A stretch of 54,971 nt of DNA from Bacteroidota bacterium (GTDB lineage Bacteria; Bacteroidota; Rhodothermia; Balneolales; Balneolaceae): NCBI GenBank assembly GCA_003045995.1, contig PZPG01000004.1, positions 30,588-85,558 of the forward strand, given 5' to 3'. This document shows positions 8,191 through 17,259 of the stretch, piece after piece. The notes below the pieces were generated by a model. The model did no database searches, was not told the DNA's origin, and worked only from the letters and a program-made list of their open reading frames with translations. A program made the translations under genes and the position numbers. Each line of letters opens with the position of its first letter. Within the stretch, counting starts at the first letter, position 1.

Positions 8191-9303
8191 TTAAAGAACC
8201 TCGTCCAGAGGTTTATATGGCAGGTCAAACGCATTCGCTACATCTTTGTAAACAACATCTCCACCGATAATGTTAGCTCCTTTCTGAAGTTCAGGATTCT
8301 CTTGCAAGGCAGATTTCCACCCCTTCCCTGCAATCTGAATCGCATATGGCAAAGTCGCGTTGGTAAGACCAAGTGTTGAAGTGTAAGGCACTGCACCCGG
8401 CATATTCGCAACACAGTAGTGCAAAATCCCATCTACATGATAGACAGGCTTATCATGTGTAGTTGGTACAGAGGTCTCAAAACATCCTCCCTGATCGATT
8501 GCAACATCAACCAGCACGGAGCCAGGTCGCAACAAGGACAGCATCTCTTTCGTAATGAGATGGGGGGCTTTCGCACCGGGCTTCAGTACACCACCAATGA
8601 CAAGATCCGTGCGTGGCAAGCGGTAACGAATGTTACTCTCACTTGAAAAGAGAGTGGACACATTACTTGGCATCACTTCATCCAGATACCGAAGCTTCTT
8701 TAAATTGATATCCAAAATGGTAACATTGGCACCCAGTCCGGCCGCCATTCTTGCCGCATTTACCCCTACAACTCCTCCGCCAAGAACCATTACTTCTGCC
8801 GGTGCCACACCTGGAATCCCTCCCATCAAAATTCCTCGCCCCCCCATCGGCTTTTCGAGATACTTGGCACCTTCCTGAGCCGACATCCGTCCGGCTACTT
8901 CACTCATCGGAATCAGAAGAGGAAGTGTACGATCCTCAGATTCCACCGTTTCGTAGGCAATTGCAATACAACCGGATTGAATGACAGCCTCGGTTAGCGG
9001 TCTGCTTGCCGCGAAATGGAAGTAGGTAAACACAATCAATCCTTCACGCAAAAAGCTGTATTCAGGCTCAATGGGTTCCTTTACCTTCATAATCATTTCG
9101 GCCTTTGCCCATACATCCCTGGCATCTTTTTCAAACTGAGCACCCGCTTCCCGGTATTGTTCGTCATCGAAGCCGCTACCCTCTCCGGCACCATGTTCAA
9201 TAATTACGGTATGCCCCATGCGCACAAGATGCTGAGCACCCGCTGGCTGAAGTGCAACTCGATTTTCGTGTGTTTTTATCTCTTTAGGGACTCCAATAAT
9301 CAT
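8191..9303 (-). CDS. ald: Alanine dehydrogenase
   Basis: An NAD-dependent enzyme interconverting L-alanine with pyruvate and ammonia. The 370 residues start MIIGVPKEIKTHENRVAL, the family signature. Catalytic and binding residues fall at the positions known from the Phormidium enzyme: K75 (KVKEP), H96 (YFHFAA) and D270 (VDVAIDQGG). The Rossmann motif VLGGGVVGVNAA is at 173-184. An upstream in-frame ATG (9351) exists, but 9303 is preferred because GGAG sits 7 nt before it and the signature begins there. The gene diverges from the DUF58 gene across about 100 nt. The gap to citrate synthase (8088-8190) shows no clear terminator. Confidence 0.94.
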   Translation of the reverse strand: MIIGVPKEIKTHENRVALQPAGAQHLVRMGHTVIIEHGAGEGSGFDDEQYREAGAQFEKDARDVWAKAEMIMKVKEPIEPEYSFLREGLIVFTYFHFAASRPLTEAVIQSGCIAIAYETVESEDRTLPLLIPMSEVAGRMSAQEGAKYLEKPMGGRGILMGGIPGVAPAEVMVLGGGVVGVNAARMAAGLGANVTILDINLKKLRYLDEVMPSNVSTLFSSESNIRYRLPRTDLVIGGVLKPGAKAPHLITKEMLSLLRPGSVLVDVAIDQGGCFETSVPTTHDKPVYHVDGILHYCVANMPGAVPYTSTLGLTNATLPYAIQIAGKGWKSALQENPELQKGANIIGGDVVYKDVANAFDLPYKPLDEVL

Positions 9304-9406
9304 TTTTTCACTCCATCCATTGGTTTTATTAGTGGCGTCGAAAAGATACAACGATCTGATACAACAAGGAAAGAAGGGTTCGATATTTCTTAGTATCTTT
9401 CACTTT

Positions 9407-10282
9407 ATGATATCTAAAGAGATCTTACAAAAAGTACAGTTGTTGGAAATTCGCACCAAAGGGATTGTAAATACCATCTTTGGTGGTGAATATCAGTCTG
9501 CTTTTAAGGGCAGAGGGATGGAGTTTTCTGAGGTTCGGGCGTATACGTTTGGAGATGATGTGCGGCAGATCGACTGGAATGTCACGGCCCGATCCAATGA
9601 ACCCTATATCAAAGTATTTGAAGAGGAACGAGAGCAGACACTGATGTTGTGTGTGGATATCTCTACGAGTGGTTTGTTTGGAAGTCACCGTCAAACCAAA
9701 ATGGAACTGGCAACGGAACTGAGTGCGGTACTCGCTTTCAGTGCCATAAAGAATGGGGATAAAGTAGGGATGGTATTGTTCAGTGATCGAATTGAAAAAG
9801 TGATACCACCCAAAAAAGGAAAGAACCATGTCTTACGTCTGATCCGTGAGATCTTTGCAACAAAGCCTTCAGGAAAGAAAACGGATATACAATCTGCGCT
9901 AAAGTATCTCGGAAAGCTTGTGAGCCGGAGAGCGATTATTGTATTGCTTTCTGATTTTGAGGATCAGAACTATGAAAAGCAGTTGAAAACAATCAACCGA
10001 AAGCATGATCTTGTGAACATAGTCATACGGGACCGGCTGGAGGATACGCTCCCCGAACTTGGGTTACTTCGGCTTCAGGATCCAGAAACAGGACAAATGA
10101 CAGTAGTGGACACATCTAGTAATACCGTTCGAAAAGCGTACCAGATCGAGCGCAAAAAACAAAGAGAGATGTTATTGACTTTTTTTCGAAAGCATCAAAT
10201 GGATCACGTAGAACTCTATACCAATGAATCGTACGTGAAGTCACTGTCCGGTTTCTTTCAGCGACGAATTGCTCACAATTAA
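9407..10282 (+). CDS. DUF58 domain protein (von Willebrand A-like fold)
   Basis: A soluble protein of 291 residues with the DUF58 signature GRGMEFSEVRAYTFGDDVRQIDW (split here as GRGMEFSEVRAY and DDVRQIDWNVTAR, about 35-62). It is followed by a vWA-like core with a metal-binding DxSxS motif (D84, S86, S88). Such proteins normally work with a MoxR AAA ATPase and with membrane-anchored vWA proteins (BatA/BatB) in envelope maintenance or stress resistance. Here the BatD-like and BatA genes follow on the same strand, but only after a divergent M23 peptidase gene, and no moxR is in the window. The longest ORF starts upstream at 9320, but the family begins at MISKEIL, so 9407 is chosen. Confidence 0.85.
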   Translation: MISKEILQKVQLLEIRTKGIVNTIFGGEYQSAFKGRGMEFSEVRAYTFGDDVRQIDWNVTARSNEPYIKVFEEEREQTLMLCVDISTSGLFGSHRQTKMELATELSAVLAFSAIKNGDKVGMVLFSDRIEKVIPPKKGKNHVLRLIREIFATKPSGKKTDIQSALKYLGKLVSRRAIIVLLSDFEDQNYEKQLKTINRKHDLVNIVIRDRLEDTLPELGLLRLQDPETGQMTVVDTSSNTVRKAYQIERKKQREMLLTFFRKHQMDHVELYTNESYVKSLSGFFQRRIAHN

Positions 10283-10319
10283 TCCTACAGAGAATATTGT
10301 ACTCGGCTCACAAGCACAG

Positions 10320-10373
10320 CAGCACCCATTGACGCAAGAACATCTGCTGACGCACCAACACCCACTGACTCAC
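10320..10373. repeat. Three imperfect 18-bp tandem repeats between DUF58 and M23 genes
   Basis: Units are CAGCACCCATTGACGCAA, GAACATCTGCTGACGCAC and CAACACCCACTGACTCAC, followed by a partial unit. The repeat lies just beyond the stop codon of the M23 gene (minus strand) and is in frame with it: after the stop the frame stays open for about 35 codons and encodes related six-residue units. It may be a former C-terminal tail or simple slippage. Confidence 0.75.
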
Positions 10374-10392
10374 CAATACTTACGAGAAGTCT

Positions 10393-11733
10393 TTATGGCA
10401 GATTGGACGCAAGTTCTTGTTGCAGTGGAAGATATTGCAATCGCAGATTCCCTCTTTCAACCACTCTTGAAAAATCTTCATGAAATACCTCCTCCAGGGA
10501 ATCAGAAGCAGGCAGATCGATATTACGTGAGTTCACGGGCTGATCATTTTTATAGAGTCGGTAGCAGAGATGTGGTCCGGTACTAAGTCCGGTATTACCA
10601 ACATACCCAATGACCGTTCCCTGAGTGACTTTTGCCCCTTTATAAATTCCCTTGGCAAATCCGTTCAAATGTAAATAGGCTGTTCTGTAGGTAGAATTAT
10701 GACGAATTTGAACAATGTTTCCGTTTGCTCCGCGGTATTGTGCTTCCGTGACAACTCCGTCACCCACCGCCAAAACCGGCGTTCCTTTTGGTGCAGCATA
10801 ATCGGTTCCATAATGTGGACGTCTTGTCTTTAGGACAGGATGAAATCGTGAATGGCTGAACCCGGAACTTATCCGCTGACTGTATTTAAAGGGTGCCTTT
10901 AAGAGCTCTTTCTGCAGACTGTTCCCGTGTTCATCGAAATAGCCTGTCCGATCAGGATGTTCGTACAAATAGGCGCGAAATACTTCTCCTTTATGCTGAA
11001 ACTCGGCAAATTGAATATCTCCAATTCCAATAAATTCACCGTTTGCAAACAACTCCTCATAAACCACCTTGAAGTGGTCGCCTTTTTGGAGCCCAAAGAA
11101 ATTTACCTGCCAGGCGAACAGGTCGGCCAATTCATTCACCAGTTGCGGAGTGCCGTTACGATCGCTCATCGACTCGTATAGAGAAGATGAGATAATCCCG
11201 GCGTACTCACTTTCTACCGGGGTTACTGGAAGCGAACCGCGTTCTACAGATAACTCTGTATCCCAATCAAACCGAACAAACTGTAGTGGGGATTGCATCC
11301 AGACAAATGAGATCGGTTTTTCATTTTCATAGTAGATACGATATTTCTGACCAGGGAGTAATCTTTTTAAGTTCACAACTCCACGGGAAGAATCAGTGAG
11401 ACGTTGAATTTCCAGCGCGGATAATCCATGCCTGCGAAGGATCAAATAAAAGCTCTCATTGCGACGGATTGTTCCCTCTTCATATTCTGTTTTTTGGGAG
11501 GAAAACCCAAAACTATCCAGAGGCTCGGAAGCCAGTATCTCCTCTGTGTCAGATGTGATGAGCAGATCAGTTTGTGCAGATCGAGGTAGACCTGTATCGA
11601 GTTCTAACTCGGACTTCGTTGAGAGAAACGTTGCATTACCACCCGGAGTTACTATAAAAAGTGCAGCGATCAAGAGTAGAATTGATCCAGGTACAATGGA
11701 AGATTTAACAAAGACGACAACATTTTTTTTCAT
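10393..11733 (-). CDS. M23 family metallopeptidase-like protein, membrane anchored
   Basis: A protein of 446 residues with one N-terminal membrane helix (SILLLIAALFIV), an OapA/Csd3-like middle region (NLKRLLPGQKYRIYY; the FVRFD segment) and a C-terminal M23 (LytM) domain. Zinc ligands H307 and D311 (HYGTDYAAP) and the YLHL strand are present, but the usual HxH motif is HLC (H388, C390), so the third ligand would be Cys. Members act as peptidoglycan endopeptidases in the periplasm or as inactive activators. My memory is that Cys at this place occurs in other Bacteroidota M23 proteins. The start is 11733 (MKKNVVVF); 11775 is possible. It diverges from the BatD-like gene. Confidence 0.85.
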   Translation of the reverse strand: MKKNVVVFVKSSIVPGSILLLIAALFIVTPGGNATFLSTKSELELDTGLPRSAQTDLLITSDTEEILASEPLDSFGFSSQKTEYEEGTIRRNESFYLILRRHGLSALEIQRLTDSSRGVVNLKRLLPGQKYRIYYENEKPISFVWMQSPLQFVRFDWDTELSVERGSLPVTPVESEYAGIISSSLYESMSDRNGTPQLVNELADLFAWQVNFFGLQKGDHFKVVYEELFANGEFIGIGDIQFAEFQHKGEVFRAYLYEHPDRTGYFDEHGNSLQKELLKAPFKYSQRISSGFSHSRFHPVLKTRRPHYGTDYAAPKGTPVLAVGDGVVTEAQYRGANGNIVQIRHNSTYRTAYLHLNGFAKGIYKGAKVTQGTVIGYVGNTGLSTGPHLCYRLYKNDQPVNSRNIDLPASDSLEEVFHEDFSRVVERGNLRLQYLPLQQELASNLP

Positions 11734-11848
11734 GATTGATAAGATAAAAAAGATTTTGAAGAGTACCATCTTCAAAGGGATGGTCGTTTTTTTTATCTTA
11801 CCTTGTCGAAAAAGAAACCCATGTGACTTCTATTCGTGAATTTCTTTC

Positions 11849-12892
11849 ATGATTGTTAATAAAGAACAAACCGAACGACTGCAGAATATGTTGAATCAGG
11901 TTCTGCTGAATATAGGAATTGGAATCCTTCTGAGTCTTTGCTTTTCAGTATTTTACGGAACCCATGTGCATGCTCAGCAGATTATTACGTATTTAGATAG
12001 AGATTCTGTGCGTATAGGGGATACATTTCAGATCTCCTATGTAGTGAAAGGCACATATGACAGGTTATTTTACCCAGATGAAACCACCTTTGAGGGGGAT
12101 CCGATCGTTCTTAAAGTAGAACGGTTCCGGGAATCATCTTCTACGGACAGCCTTGTCTACACGTTACAGTATTTTCAAAATGAGGACGTCATCATCCCTG
12201 CGCAGCCGATAACGCTTCGTTCCGGGGATTCCGATACAACTATATACACAAACCGAATTCCCGTTTTTTTTAAGAGCTCTCTGCAGGACTCCGTTTCGCA
12301 GTTTCGCCCGATGAAAGAGAATTATGCATTCAGTTCTGGTATCCTCCCATACTTATTTCTGCTCCTAATTCCACTTCTGGGTGCCATTCTTTTCTGGCTA
12401 AAACATAAAAAGAGATCCTCTCTGCAGCCCAAACAACGCAATTATCTAGGAACGGAATTCGAAGATCCGTTAATCCTGCTGAAACGTGAAATACGGGAGC
12501 TTCGAACCCACAAGGATATTCGCTCGCACGATCAGGCAGATCAGTTCTATGTACAACTCGGTGATTCAATTCGCAGATACATTAAACGAGTTTACGATTT
12601 TCCTGCTCTCGAGATGACTTCGGGGGAGATTGTGAGGGGGCTTGTGGATCATTATGCTTCATCGAGTGTGATTGAGAAAACGCGCAGAGTATTAATGGAG
12701 GCAGATATGGTGAAATTCGCAAAAATGACTCCCGAAGAAGAGTCGATTTTAAGTGCGTTGCATGTAGCAGATGAATTTATAGATACTGTGGAGCGGGATG
12801 ATTCGGCCCGCCTCGAGGAGCTTAGATTGAAACACATTGATATGGAGCGCCTGAAAAAGGAGGAATTTGAACAATCCGGGGGGACACCATGA
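11849..12892 (+). CDS. BatD-like membrane protein with cytoplasmic helical tail
   Basis: A protein of 347 residues: an N-terminal signal or membrane helix (IGIGILLSLCFSVFYG, cleavage possibly after VHA), a beta-rich extracytoplasmic domain of about 110 residues that starts with a BatD-like pattern (LDRDSVRIGDTFQISYVVKG), a membrane helix (about 156-173, LFLLLIPLLGAILFW) and a C-terminal cytoplasmic domain with DQFYVQLGDSIRRYIKRVY. It overlaps batA by 4 nt (ATGA). The domain order suggests a shortened BatD fused to the tail seen in DUF4381-type partner proteins; this is inference. It probably forms a membrane complex with BatA and the DUF58 protein. Confidence 0.6.
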   Translation: MIVNKEQTERLQNMLNQVLLNIGIGILLSLCFSVFYGTHVHAQQIITYLDRDSVRIGDTFQISYVVKGTYDRLFYPDETTFEGDPIVLKVERFRESSSTDSLVYTLQYFQNEDVIIPAQPITLRSGDSDTTIYTNRIPVFFKSSLQDSVSQFRPMKENYAFSSGILPYLFLLLIPLLGAILFWLKHKKRSSLQPKQRNYLGTEFEDPLILLKREIRELRTHKDIRSHDQADQFYVQLGDSIRRYIKRVYDFPALEMTSGEIVRGLVDHYASSSVIEKTRRVLMEADMVKFAKMTPEEESILSALHVADEFIDTVERDDSARLEELRLKHIDMERLKKEEFEQSGGTP

Positions 12893-13890
12893 TCTGGAAC
12901 AATCCCGAAATGTTCTGGTTTCTTGCTGTAATTCCGGTTTGGGGGGGCTTTTTGCTCTTCAGGTTGGTCCAAAAAAAACGTCGTTCGTTCACATTTTCTA
13001 CCATTCAAACATTACAACGCATCGATACAGGATGGCGCTCAAAAATAACATGGCTCCCACTGTTTCTTTTTTTAGTATCCTATCTACTGCTGGTTGCAGC
13101 TCTTGCCCGGCCGCAACTTCAGAACAGTACAACAGAGCAGACCAGCGAAGGAATCGATATACTATTAAGTATTGATATCTCTTCTTCGATGCTTGCGGAA
13201 GATTTTAAACCCAATCGCCTGATCGCCTCCAAAGATATCGCACGTGAATTTATCAATTCCAGAATCAACGATCGTATTGGAATTACGGTGTTTGCCAGAG
13301 AAAGCTTTACGGTTTGCCCGCCCACAGTCGACAGGCGTCTGGCCACAAACTTGCTGGAAACCGTAGATGTGGGGTTGCTAAAAGACGGAACTGCGATTGG
13401 TGTAGGAATTGCAACGTCGATAAATCGATTAAAAGACAGCGAAGCAACCAGTAAAGTGCTCATTTTGCTTACCGATGGCATGAATAATGCCGGTGAGATC
13501 GACCCGTTGACTGCCGGGAAACTCGCCTCCACTTATGGAATCAAAATTTACACTCTTGGCATCGGAAGTGTGGGAACAGCCCCCTACCCTATTGATGACC
13601 CAATTTTCGGACGACGTTATCAAAATGTAGAGGTCAATATTGATGAGGAGCAGTTGAAAGAGATTGCACGGATGACAGGGGGACTTTACTTCCGTGCAAC
13701 CAGTTCCGATGATCTGAAAACAATCTACTCCGAAATCGACCGGCTGGAAAAATCAATTGTGGAAGAGATCATCTATATAAACTACGAAGACCTGTATGCA
13801 CGTTATCTGCTTGCAGGGTTCGTTCTCCTTTTGCTCGGTTTCTTAACAGAGAGAACCCTTCTGCAATCCAGTCTTTATCTTATAAAATAG
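12889..13890 (+). CDS. batA: BatA-type membrane protein with von Willebrand A domain
   Basis: A protein of 333 residues with two N-terminal membrane helices (about 8-25 and 54-72), a cytoplasmic or periplasmic vWA domain and a C-terminal helix (YLLAGFVLLLLGFL). The MIDAS metal site is complete: DISSS (D96, S98, S100), the GTAIG loop threonine and LTDGMNNAG. The ARPQ motif after the second helix is typical of Bacteroidota BatA/BatB. It starts within the end of the BatD-like gene (ATGA overlap). Only one BatA-like gene is present; BatB, BatC and BatE are not in the window. Confidence 0.85.
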   Translation: MIWNNPEMFWFLAVIPVWGGFLLFRLVQKKRRSFTFSTIQTLQRIDTGWRSKITWLPLFLFLVSYLLLVAALARPQLQNSTTEQTSEGIDILLSIDISSSMLAEDFKPNRLIASKDIAREFINSRINDRIGITVFARESFTVCPPTVDRRLATNLLETVDVGLLKDGTAIGVGIATSINRLKDSEATSKVLILLTDGMNNAGEIDPLTAGKLASTYGIKIYTLGIGSVGTAPYPIDDPIFGRRYQNVEVNIDEEQLKEIARMTGGLYFRATSSDDLKTIYSEIDRLEKSIVEEIIYINYEDLYARYLLAGFVLLLLGFLTERTLLQSSLYLIK

Positions 13891-13896
13891 AATCGT

Positions 13897-16800
13897 ATGG
13901 CTCATCCTCTGGATGGTATCAAACAACATGTACTTCAGCACTTGCCTGTAGCAGATGCTTTGAAGTCTCTGCATAAAGGATCTTCAGTAAAGATGGAAGG
14001 ATTTACCGGATCTGCCGCAACTGTATTAATCGATGCATTATCTGGTCATTTTGATGCTGTACTGTTGCTAACACAGGATGATGAGGTATCGGTACAGATG
14101 GTTTCGGATCTGCGCCAGTTAGGGAATGATTCTGCTCTCTTTTTTCCCTCTACCCGTGCAAGACCCTACGATGTCTCGTTTGTTCCTGACCTCTCCGTGA
14201 TGGTGCAGCGTTCAGAGCTTTTAGCATCACTGCATCATACACAAAAACCTGTGTTGGTATCTTCCCTATCTGCTTTTGCAGAGAAAATGGTTTCAAAGAA
14301 GGAATTTCAAGAACGTTCCTTTACCATACGGCAGAATCAGACCGTGGCCCTCGAGGAGTTAAAAATCCAACTTGCTGATATCGGTTTTGTACCAGATCAT
14401 TTTGTGCGTCAACCGGGTGAATATGCAGTACGAGGAGGTATATTAGATATTTTTCCGTTCGCAGGGGAGTATCCTATTCGTCTGGAGTTTTTTGGTGATA
14501 CAATCGATTCTATCCGAGAATTTGATCCCGATTCGCAGCGTTCTATCTCCTTTCTCAACGAAACCACTCTGGTACCCAATGCTGCCTTCGATACCCATTC
14601 AGATCGGGTTCATCTTCTTTCATATCTCCCCGCCAATACACTTATTGTTCTACATAAGGCAGGCGAGTGGGATGTTTCCTATCGAACATTTTGGGAGACG
14701 ACGATAGCCGAGTATCAGACCCTCGCGAAAGAACAATCCGATCTCCCTTTCCCAGAAACGTACTATACCTCCTATATGGAGTGGACAAATATCCGTGAGA
14801 GAGTTCCACTCCTGCAGGGTGGGGCTCTGTCTTCACCGTATGAGGCATCCATGTCACTCACTCTGAGAACTTCTCCGCACCCCTCCTTTCAGGGCAGCGC
14901 GAAACTATTATCGGGATTTATACAGGAGCAAAGCAAAAAGGGCGGTGAAGTCGTAATTCTTTCGGAGCATCAAAATCAAAGCGACAGGCTGGAGGAGCTA
15001 TTGGGGGATGCATCGGAAGCATTTAACTATCGAATTTTGGTTCAGAATCTTCATGGCGGGTTTCTTCTGCACGATGCAAATCTATCCGTCTTAACCGATC
15101 ATGAAATATTTGGCCGTTATCATCGACCCGTAGTGCGACGCAAGCGTGTTTCCGGGGGGTTATCACTGAAAGAGCTGAAGGATCTGCAAACAGGCGATTT
15201 TGTGGTGCATGTGGATCACGGAATCGCCAGGTTTCGCGGTTTTAAGAAAATAAAAGTTCGGGATCACATTCAGGAAGCAGCTGTTCTTGAATACAGAGAA
15301 CAATCAATTCTGTACGTAAATGTTTCCAGCCTTCATAAACTTCAAAAATACTCCGGCAAAGAGGGTACGCAACCTACGGTTACAAAACTCGGTTCCGGAG
15401 AGTGGGCAAGAAAAAAAGCGGCCGCCAAGAAAAAGGTAAAAGATATCGCGAGAGATCTTATTCGCCTCTATGCGAAACGAAAAGCAGAGACGGCTTTCTC
15501 GTTCCCCCCCGATCACCCATGGCAAACCGAGTTGGAAGCCCGGTTTGAGTATGAAGAAACCAAAGATCAATTTGAAGCGATCCGGAAGGTTAAGGAGGAT
15601 ATGGAGTCCCCGAATCCCATGGATCGTTTGGTGTGCGGGGATGTTGGTTTCGGGAAGACTGAGGTAGCTGTTCGTGCTGCGTTCAAAGCGGTAATGGGGC
15701 AAAAACAGGTGGCTGTTCTGGTTCCTACTACGATATTGGCAGATCAGCATGCAAAAACGTTTCGCCGGAGAATGGAATCTTTTCCCGTGGTCATCGAATC
15801 GCTTTCTCGGTTCCGGACAGCGGCTGAACAGAAGCAGGTTCTATCCGATTTAAAAGAGGGAAAAGTAGATATTGTGATTGGTACACACCGACTTGTGTCG
15901 AAAGATGTACAGTTCAAAGATTTGGGATTGTTGATTATTGATGAAGAACAACGGTTTGGTGTTAGTGTCAAAGAGAAGCTCAAGCAGATGCGTTCGACAG
16001 TAGATGTACTCACCATGACGGCAACTCCGATTCCAAGAACGCTTCAGTTTTCTTTGATGGGAGCGCGGGATCTGAGTGTGATCCAGACACCGCCTGCAAA
16101 TCGTCAACCGGTTCTGACAGAGATCCATACTTTTAATCAAAAAATTATACGGGATGCGATTCTTTTTGAGTTATCGCGTGGCGGACAGATCTTTTTCATA
16201 CATAACCGGGTAAGTCAGATTGAAGAGATGGCAGCTATGTTAAGCTCTCTCGTGCCAAATGTGCGAGTTCGCTGGGCACATGGACAAATGGCTTCCGCTG
16301 AACTTGAAAACATTATTTCCGATTTTTATCTCCATAAATTCGACCTGTTAGTATCCACCAACATCGTTGAGAACGGCATCGATATTAGCAATGCCAATAC
16401 GATCATGATTCATCATGCAGACCGGTTTGGTCTTTCTGAATTGCATCAGCTACGTGGCCGCGTTGGGCGGTCGATGAGAAAGGCTTTTTGCTATCTTCTT
16501 ACAAGAGACTGGAACACTCTTTCATCCGACTCCAAAAAGCGGTTAACCTCGCTGGAGGAGTACTCCGAACTGGGTTCCGGTTTCAGCATTGCCATGCGAG
16601 ATCTGGATATACGTGGAGCCGGTGATATTCTTGGTGCGGAGCAAAGCGGTTTTGTTGCTGACATCGGATTTACCTTATATACAAAAATTCTGGATGATGC
16701 GGTTAATGAGTTGAAAGAGAGTGAATTCAGTGACATTTTTACATCCTACAAACCTACGATTGAACTTCCGGAAACGTCGGTTGAATTCGACCTGGATGCT

Positions 16801-17259
16801 TACATCGATCAGAACTATGTGGAGGATTCTGTTGAACGGGTGAATCTCTATCGACGTCTTGCCGAAGCTACCTCTCTGGAAGATCTGGATGAATGGGTAA
16901 AGGAGATGAAAGACCGCTTTGGTCCGGTTCCGGAATCGGTCCTGAATCTTGTAGATGGGGCGCGGATCAAATGGCTATCCTCAAGGCTGCTCTTAAAAAA
17001 GGTCACTATTCGATCCGATCGAATGTGGCTCTTATTTCCACAACCCGATCAGCCTTCAGCTGGACAAATGTATGAAAGCGGCTATTTTGTTTCACTCATT
17101 CGCGAACTAGGGGAGCAAAAGAAACACTCGATTAAACTCGTTCAAAAAGAGGGAGCAACTAGAGTTGTACTACATTCCATCTCCGATTTAGGAGACGCCA
17201 TCGAATTTCTAAAATCCTGTACCCCCTACGAAGTTTTCACGATGGAACCGGTCACATGA
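13897..17259 (+). CDS. mfd: Transcription-repair coupling factor Mfd
   Basis: An ATP-driven translocase of 1120 residues that removes RNA polymerase stalled at DNA lesions and recruits UvrA. Seen in order: a UvrB-homology region, the RNA polymerase interaction (CarD-like) domain with GDFVVHVDHGIARFRG, the helicase core with Walker A GDVGFGKTE, the DEEQRFG box, TATPIPRTLQFSLMG and a VSTNIVENGIDI segment, then the RecG-like QLRGRVGRS motif and GAGDILGAEQSGF. Length is usual. It starts 6 nt after batA and its end overlaps sua5 by 4 nt, so it sits in a tightly packed plus-strand run. Confidence 0.96.
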   Translation: MAHPLDGIKQHVLQHLPVADALKSLHKGSSVKMEGFTGSAATVLIDALSGHFDAVLLLTQDDEVSVQMVSDLRQLGNDSALFFPSTRARPYDVSFVPDLSVMVQRSELLASLHHTQKPVLVSSLSAFAEKMVSKKEFQERSFTIRQNQTVALEELKIQLADIGFVPDHFVRQPGEYAVRGGILDIFPFAGEYPIRLEFFGDTIDSIREFDPDSQRSISFLNETTLVPNAAFDTHSDRVHLLSYLPANTLIVLHKAGEWDVSYRTFWETTIAEYQTLAKEQSDLPFPETYYTSYMEWTNIRERVPLLQGGALSSPYEASMSLTLRTSPHPSFQGSAKLLSGFIQEQSKKGGEVVILSEHQNQSDRLEELLGDASEAFNYRILVQNLHGGFLLHDANLSVLTDHEIFGRYHRPVVRRKRVSGGLSLKELKDLQTGDFVVHVDHGIARFRGFKKIKVRDHIQEAAVLEYREQSILYVNVSSLHKLQKYSGKEGTQPTVTKLGSGEWARKKAAAKKKVKDIARDLIRLYAKRKAETAFSFPPDHPWQTELEARFEYEETKDQFEAIRKVKEDMESPNPMDRLVCGDVGFGKTEVAVRAAFKAVMGQKQVAVLVPTTILADQHAKTFRRRMESFPVVIESLSRFRTAAEQKQVLSDLKEGKVDIVIGTHRLVSKDVQFKDLGLLIIDEEQRFGVSVKEKLKQMRSTVDVLTMTATPIPRTLQFSLMGARDLSVIQTPPANRQPVLTEIHTFNQKIIRDAILFELSRGGQIFFIHNRVSQIEEMAAMLSSLVPNVRVRWAHGQMASAELENIISDFYLHKFDLLVSTNIVENGIDISNANTIMIHHADRFGLSELHQLRGRVGRSMRKAFCYLLTRDWNTLSSDSKKRLTSLEEYSELGSGFSIAMRDLDIRGAGDILGAEQSGFVADIGFTLYTKILDDAVNELKESEFSDIFTSYKPTIELPETSVEFDLDAYIDQNYVEDSVERVNLYRRLAEATSLEDLDEWVKEMKDRFGPVPESVLNLVDGARIKWLSSRLLLKKVTIRSDRMWLLFPQPDQPSAGQMYESGYFVSLIRELGEQKKHSIKLVQKEGATRVVLHSISDLGDAIEFLKSCTPYEVFTMEPVT

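Noticed and set aside
10269-10586. Plus-strand open frame with HPLT repeats
   Set aside because: It is the other-strand reading of the M23 3' end and of the 18-bp repeat; no ribosome binding site or family.
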